NCBI GenBank assembly: GCA_010279815.1
Contig: QEOQ01000486.1
Location: 271,342-335,341 of the forward strand
DNA: 64,000 bases
Origin: Brachionus plicatilis
Taxonomy: Eukaryota > Rotifera > Eurotatoria > Ploima > Brachionidae
Direction of reading: 5' to 3'
The notes beneath the pieces are model-generated. The model had not been told where the DNA came from, searched no databases, and saw only the letters and a program-made list of their open reading frames with translations. How positions within the stretch are numbered: position 1 is the first letter of the stretch; every line of letters starts with the position of its first letter. Below are positions 36,824 through 64,000 of the stretch, one piece after another. The position numbers were made by a program, and so were the translations under genes.

Positions 36824-38182
36824 GGTGATTAGAAATGTATCAGCTGAATTAAAATGGCATTCATTTATTTAAAGCTCAGTTGATAAATTTAAATTATTCT
36901 CTTTATTTCAAACAGTTCTTTATTTTTTGTTAAAATTATATTCAAAATGTAAAATGAAATATTTTTACCCAAATATAGGATGTAAAAATTTTAGACAAAA
37001 ATGCTTCGTTTTTGTTCTTGGAATTTTTTAATAAATAAGTTGCAGACTTTCAGGGGCATAGATTCGGTTGAAGAAAATTTGCAATAAACATTTCGCCACT
37101 TTTCTTATTTTGATTTCAATTAAATGCCATTTGTATTTGTTTGACACTTAATGAACTAGCCATCGATCAACAAAAAAAAATTTTTCTCTTTCTTTTTCGG
37201 ATTTCCAATTCAAATTTTTATTTTTTTTATTTTATGTTGTAATATTTGTTTAATTTAAAGAAATTTTCTCTCTCAATTTCAAATTAGACAAAAGCTATGA
37301 ACAATTTTATTCTTTCTATTTTTTCTAACTTAATTCAATAAAATATTTATTTTAGTCGATCAATTATTTTTTTTATTCCAACCATTATAAATGACCAATT
37401 TAGACCAAAGAAATGATTTAAATAAAACTTTTTTAATTTCATATTTAAAAATTCAAAAAAATACATTACTCCTTTTGAAATAATTTTTTTTTAAATTTTT
37501 GACTTAAATTTACCTAATTCTATTGTTTTATTCAAAAAATTATGATATATTTTAGCTATATGATTTTATTCAATAAATTATCAACTGTTTTATTCAGTTT
37601 TGTATGAAATTTAATTTTACCATAAAATTCTTTTCAAAAATATTTTTTTTATTTTTTAAAATAAAAACTAAAATAAATTTGGATTAAGAAAAACTTTTGA
37701 AAATTGATCAAGTTCAGTATTTAAAAAAAGAAATTTACTAGCTCTAAACATATCGTTCAATTTTCATGGTTCAAAAAGAGATATTTTCAAATATAATTTT
37801 TTATTTAATTTGTTGAATTGATTAAGATAAAATATTATTAAGTTAGGGTTTTTATCATTTTTTTTTAATTGCAAAACAATTTCTCAAAAAATTCTAAAGT
37901 TGCCTTTTTCAAAAAATACTGCTCAGAGCAACTTTGATCGTCCCTGGCTAAATTGTCAAATTGCCTAATTTGAAAAATCTAATAATTTTTACTTACTTTA
38001 TTTAAAAAAATTTCAATGTAAATAAATCTTAACAAAAAAAATTCATCATTTTTACATCGTATGATTAAAGTTAAATGGATAAAATAATAATTTCATATAA
38101 AATATTAGCCTTTTTTACACCTGTCACTTATTTTTTTTGCTTACATAGATAAAAAAGATTTACACAAATAAATTTTACACAT
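36824..38182. other. Convergent spacer between CaMKII and ABCC copy A
   Basis: CaMKII (+) and ABCC copy A (-) end towards each other here, so the region holds both 3' UTRs. Apart from several AATAAA-like hexamers, expected in such AT-rich DNA, I see nothing. Confidence 0.5.
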
Positions 38183-50908
<12,726 letters not shown>

Positions 50909-51253
50909 GAACTTGGCGTTGTAGTTGCTCAATTTCCTCGTGTTTCTGATTTTTTTTTATTTTTCTTTTAAAAAAACAATTGACTTGCTAAGAGTAAACT
51001 ATTCATTTGGTAAATATTCTAAATATTTTTTCAAAATTAAAAAGAAAAGAAACATTGAATTTTTTATTTCTAAAAGCAATCTAGATGGATTTTGGTTGCT
51101 CGCTTTTTCTCTTTTTTGTTTCTTCACTAAATAAATGAGCTATTATGATAAATTATTCACTTTAGACACAATTATTTAAATATTGACTTGAACGATAAAA
51201 AATGCCATAAAATTTTATTAAAAAAAAAAAAAATTTTATTAATCATCTGAAAA
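50909..51253. other. Upstream region of ABCC copy A
   Basis: Read on the minus strand, a T-rich tract and CAG (about 50940-50938) lie about 30 nt before the ATG at 50908, so a 5' UTR intron or trans-splice acceptor may be present. Otherwise AT-rich and featureless. Confidence 0.35.
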
Positions 51254-54200
51254 TCAATCAGCACTGTTGTCATCGATGTCTACTTTTTTTCTAATGTAAC
51301 AAAACATTTGCACGCGAACAAATTTTGTGTAGCTGAAAAATTAAAAATATCAAGCTTTTGAGTTCATACACAAAACTTAATCTCTTGTCGATTGCTAATC
51401 TTAACTTAGTTACGAGTCAAAGTCTCTCTATTGTATTTGGAGGCTCTTAGAATATACCAACAAAAAAATCTCTTTTTTCTCGGTCTATTTGTTCTTAAAT
51501 TTCTAATTAAAAAAAATTGTTTCACAATCAACTTTGGAGAACACTTTATTAATTCATTTTATTTTTCTCAATCTTCTTACACAAGTCTAATTTTAATCAC
51601 TTAAAAAATAATATAAACATAAAATTTATTGCCTTTTTTAGTCCTGAATAATTTTTTTATTTTGTCTCCTATTTTTAACAACATTTTTAAAAGAGGTAAT
51701 TTTCTTCCAAAGCATGGGTTTTGTGTGTGGAAACAAGATAAAAGTGTGATCTTAATTTAGAACAAGTAAAACCGGTTTTGGGATCAAACAAACTTTTTTT
51801 ATTTTAAAAAATTATGTCTCTCACAAAGCATGCATAAATTCGGCTATTTTATCAGCCATGTCAAATGAATAAAATATAAAATCACGTGACTTAATGCAGT
51901 GTTAAAAAAAGTATTTGAATCAGAGTAGTTAATTTAAAGCTTGAATGACTAGGCTTCATTTTGACCCATTTGAAATGATTGTTAATTAAAAAATAAAATT
52001 ATTTTCTAAAATTTAATTTTATCTCCATTGATAAAAATAATACATTCATTTAGCATAAAAAAAAAATCCAAAGTTCGAATTCACCTTAAAGACATGATTT
52101 TTTTTATCGCTATAATTAACTAATTTGTCTCATAAAAATTGGATTCTTATTCACAATTAAACTTTATCAAAAAATGCAATAAAAAAAGACAAAATGGTTT
52201 TATAATATGAAGCCCTGATGATTCCTTGGAAATAAAAATTACTTAAATGAATAAAATGGCATTTTTCAATCTAGAATGATTAACTCGTTGAATTTAATGT
52301 TGCAATTCCAACTTAACATTTTACAAGCTTTCTAATAAATTTAGGTGATACAAAATAATTGTCTTTTGAATAAATGAATATTTTTTTTCTTTAAATTAAA
52401 ACATGTTTAATTTGTTGAAACTTATTTGTTTTTAATTTTCAAAATCGTTATCAACTTATAGAAGAAATTATTCCCTGTTAACTTTTTCTTAGATATGAAG
52501 TAGAATTTCTCTCATAGATTAAATGCAACATATTTTTATGAAAAATATTTTTTTGAAAACTTTTTTTTATAGAAAATAATTAAATTAAATTAATGATTTT
52601 TTTAGTACAAATTTTTTGATTTCTGAGTTTCCTCAGATAATCTCTGACCAAATTTTTAAAAATATCAACATCTGAATTTTATGACGAATTTTTTTTTTAA
52701 CAATATTTGTGAAATTATATCATCAGAAAATTAATGATTAAAATAAAATTTGTTTTTTTTTTACCATAAAATTTATTAATTTTTATTTATAAAAATAAAT
52801 ATTTAATTTTTTTTTCTTATTTAATGATCAACTATCAAAATTTAAATAAAAAAATTGAATATTTTCTAATTTATTTTTTTCGAATGTTATAACTGATTAT
52901 TAAATTATGAAAAAAATTCAGCACTAAATTTTCTATGAATTAGATATTATCATCGATAACTTTAAAAAAAAAATTCTATTAATCAATTATTCAAGGTAAA
53001 GATTTCTTCGAATTTAACGTTTACCAAAACATGTCACCAGCAAAACCAATCCTTTGATATAATTATTTATAATTTAATCTAATAATACCTCACCTTGATT
53101 TCAAATGCATGGTTTGAAAACAAATCTTTATTTTCTGATTAAAAAATATTCCCTAAACGTCAATTCAAACAAAAAAAAAATAATATTTGCTTTAAAGAAG
53201 GAAGAAAATTTTCAATTCTCCTCTAACTCGTTATGCAATGAAAATCAATAATTTTCAACTTAAAAAAAGGTCGGTTTAAGCATCCACGTAAGTCACATAA
53301 AACAAGCTTCAAATTTAGTTTTCTCAAGTTTAAAAAAAAGTGATATCTTTTATTGTTTGGATCTAATTACGAGTCATGTTTCTCAAGCTAAGTGAGACAA
53401 ATGCTTCAAGCTAGTAATTAAATGAAGCAAATAATTTAAAAAATGGTAAAATAAATACGGCAACAATTGGTGTTGTAAGATGAAGCCAAAATTTCATAAT
53501 GTCTCACATAAAAAATATAAAAATTAAATTAAAAATATTCCACAAAAAATCAATAAATAAACTTGAATTTAATTTGAATGTCTATTTTGGCAAAAACTAA
53601 TACGATTTTCTAATGATGATAATTTCGAGGGTTTAATTTTTTGATTTATTCAATTAAAAATTTCTTTGTAAAATGTTTATTTTATAATTCACTTTGATGC
53701 TTCAGACCTTGATTAATTTACAAAATAAAATCTGTAATCAAAAATTTTAAATTTCGTAAATTTAAACTTAAAGTATGTTTTTTTAAGAAAAATTCCCCGA
53801 TAAGCTTAGTTTTCCAATTATTCAATTAAACATCTCAATTGATGACACTTAGAAAAAATATTTGAAAATTATTTCAAAAATTTAAATAAGTTAATAATTC
53901 AACTTTGCAAAATTAAATTATTTTGAGAACATTGATCAAGAGAGAAATTTCGTTGCTTTACATAAGAGATAAAATAAAATTTAACAAAATTTCTCAAAAA
54001 ATTTTTTGTTTTGTCTCAAAAAGCTATACCTAATTTTTAAAATTTTTCTACGAAGTTTCTACTAAATTTTTCTTTCTAATAGTACTATTCTGAATATTTC
54101 TTAAAATAATTTATTTATCATCCGATTTGTATAAAAAACAAATTTAAATCATAGTCTGTAATTACGTAAATATAATATTTACTAAACATTAACCACTAAA

Positions 54201-54529
54201 AAATTATCTTAAGAGAATATTTAATTAATAATCAAGCCAATTTTACCTTTACAACAAAATTTAAATTTATAATTTGTAAAAAAGATAGTTTTTTTTTTTT
54301 TAATGTTGATTGAAAACATTCTTAAAATACCTGTTAAAAAATATTTCATTTTAAAAGAAGAAAACTATATTTTTTTAATATTTTGTTGACCAAGTATACT
54401 CTTTGAAGTTTTAAAATTTTGACATTTAAGATTATTGGCTCCATTCACCCAAAACTTTATGAAAATAATTATAAAGTCACTTACCACTATTTCTGCTTCA
54501 GATTCGAAGCGGACTTTGGTAAATACCAT
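51254..54529 (-). CDS. Tentative three-exon microgene, about 54 codons
   Basis: Three short minus-strand exons fit together in phase. 54529-54485 is ATG plus 14 codons (MVFTKVRFESEAEIV) ending at the strong donor GTG|GTAAGTG. 53134-53094 is framed by TAATCAG and AAG|GTGAGG (KIKICFQTMHLKS). 51332-51254 follows TTTTTCAG and ends with TGA (YTKFVRVQMFCYIRKKVDID, then DNSAD). Phases are 0, then 2, then stop, with no adjustment needed. The product would be about 54 aa, basic in the middle and acidic at the end, with no signal peptide or obvious domain. Further exons may be missing from the 1.4- and 1.8-kb introns. I do not recognise the protein; the splice-site quality and amino-acid composition are the only support. 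Confidence 0.35.
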
Positions 54530-55570
54530 TGTTTTTTATATTAAAGTTAAATTAAAAAAACCATTCTTTCGCAGACATTTTAAAAAATGCACACACACAA
54601 CATGTAAGAAAAATTAATGAAAACTAAATTTTAGATTTCTAATTTTTTTTTTTAAAGTCAATTATTTTTTATCCTATTTAATTGCACCAAGTTTTTGCTC
54701 AAAACACCACAATGTCGCCTTTGAAAGGAAGAGGAAAATTAAGGAAAATTTAACATGAGCAATTAATGGAATTATAAAAAAATGTTATTAAGGTGCTAAT
54801 AATTATTTTTATAAAGCCTGAAAAAAAAATTTTAAATTCTAAATTTAATTTCTGTAAAGCTCGCAAAATGAATTACGTATTTATTTTTAAACTTTGTCAT
54901 AGAGTGCATATTCGAGAAACAATCTAAGCCATTAATAAAAATCGCTCTTTGTTTTACTTAAAGTCTTCTTTGAGTAGAATTTAGTTTTTTTAATCAAAAA
55001 AGCATCTTTTCCATTTATCAATTCAAAACGATAGGAAAAAAGTGTTTAAATTTGTGGTGCAATACTTTCATTTGATGAACTCATGTTTCTTCTGTCCCAG
55101 TAGATCATTTTTGTAAAATGAACTTCAATTCATTACTGTAAAATTGAATGGAAGATTAGCTTTTAATATTTTATTAATTTAAAAATTGGCTCTATTTTAA
55201 AAAATTCACAATTTTGATTAAAAGTTAACAAATCATTCCAAGACTGTCCACGCTAGTCTCGACTAAACCTTTTAATTAAATTTTTTTCAAAAATTCATTT
55301 AAACAAGAAGAAATATTTTATATAAATTATTAATTATAATTAAATTCAATGAAATATTTTTTTTCTTGAAAATAACTAAATTTAATTTTCATTTAAAAAA
55401 TAATTTAAACCATTTCTTCTTTAATTTTACATTTTATTTATCTTAGCCACATTAAATTAAAAATAAAATAAATCCAAATTGAATAATGAAAGTAATTTTT
55501 TTATTTGAAATTTTAAACATTAAAGAATATAAAAAATTTTGCTTTATTCAACTTTTTTTATTCATTTCAA
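54530..55570. other. Spacer between the microgene candidate and ABCC copy B
   Basis: AT-rich DNA that must include the 3' UTR of ABCC copy B. No coding or repeated structure was recognised. Confidence 0.5.
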
Positions 55571-63194
<7,624 letters not shown>

Positions 63195-64000
63195 TCTTAG
63201 CTATTAATTTCTAAGCATTTTCTAAAAAAATAAAAAAGATTGATCATGTTATTTGGCTTGCTACTATTTTACATAATATTTAAAAAAATTATAAAATTAT
63301 ATGCTAGCATGTTTGCTACGTAATAATATATGTCTTTAGAAAAAATGCTCTACAAGAATTCAATAGAAATGAAAGTTAATTTAAATATATATTTTATATA
63401 AAATGCATTTTTAATTTTTTGTTATTTAAATAAGAAACATACTTTTAAAATTTAATTTGAAAATTATTTGAAATTTTCTATTAAATATTAATTATGTTTG
63501 AGTACAAATTTATTTATTTAATGAAAAAAAATCATCTTGCTTTTAAATTAATTTAAATATAGCTTGAGATGATTTCTGAAAAATTTTTGAGAATTTTTTG
63601 CAAAAAGAAAAAAAATTAAAATTAAAGATATTTGATTAAAAAAAAAGGTATTAGCCAACTTTATGAGGTTAAGACAATGAAAATATTTAAAAATAAAAAT
63701 CCTTTCTGAACTTTTTGTACTTTTTCATATAAAAAATAAATATTATAAATAATTAAAATTTTAATTATTAATACTAATTTGAACTAAAATTTCTCTTATC
63801 TTTATATTTATAATTTTTAAAACCTGTTATTAGATATTTTAATGCCATTTTCAATTATATCATCAGTTTTGGGGTGTATCTAAAGTTATGAGGGTATTTT
63901 TGGGTAATTTGTATTTTTTTTCATTTATTATTTAGTGTAATTTTAATTTTTTAGATGATAAAAGGTGTACAGTAAAATGTAGGCAATTATAAATAATTAT
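63195..64000. other. Upstream region of ABCC copy B
   Basis: AT-rich sequence upstream of the copy B start codon. A T-rich tract ending in an AG (about 63223) lies about 30 nt before the ATG, as in copy A. Nothing else was recognised up to the window edge. Confidence 0.4.

Overview
The window is nuclear DNA from a strongly AT-rich invertebrate animal. Spliceosomal introns are mostly 45-60 nt with GT..AG borders, animal-specific genes are present (MRTF, CaMKII, CD38/BST1-type cyclase, MRP-type ABCC transporters), and non-LTR retrotransposons plus many short hairpin DNA transposons are scattered through introns and spacers. A monogonont rotifer (Brachionus-like) fits this texture, but that is an inference; no rRNA or mitochondrial marker is present.

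Layout on the left. 680-6647 (+) holds the 3' part of a myocardin-related transcription factor, split by an intron that contains a 387-base assembly gap. 6.6-10.7 kb is a gene-free block with several hairpin or TIR elements. 10742-11718 (+) is an ADP-ribosyl cyclase. 12979-18228 (+) is a ten-exon multi-EF-hand protein (EFCAB6-like), followed at once by a 5'-truncated LINE (18.3-19.7 kb).

Middle. 20479-21202 (-) is the histone chaperone ASF1, arranged head to head with ORC2 (21601-24098, +). CSTF2 (24270-25515, +) starts only 171 nt after the ORC2 stop. A 3.7-kb spacer follows. CaMKII occupies 29196-36823 (+); its large linker intron contains an ATG exon that could give a kinase-less association-domain protein resembling mammalian alphaKAP.

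Right. From 38 kb to the end, two full-length MRP1-type ABCC transporters lie in tandem on the minus strand: copy A at 38183-50908 (17 exons, 1509 aa by my model) and copy B at 55571-63194 (19 exons, 1514 aa). Both have the order TMD0-L0-TMD1-NBD1-TMD2-NBD2. They share a 14-codon first exon and many intron phases, but differ at about a dozen intron positions. The introns of copy A contain a LINE carrying a nested hAT-like MITE with a perfect 8-bp target duplication, a second hairpin element, an unidentified 80-codon exon-like ORF, and a hammerhead-ribozyme-like motif of the kind linked to Penelope-like elements. Between the two transporters I can assemble a tentative 3-exon microgene of about 54 codons on the minus strand.

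Most genes are unrelated housekeeping or signalling genes. The functional links are ASF1/ORC2 (chromatin replication, possibly one bidirectional promoter) and the ABCC pair (one duplicated family). All exon models were made by eye from phase-consistent splice sites and remembered family alignments; no search was run.
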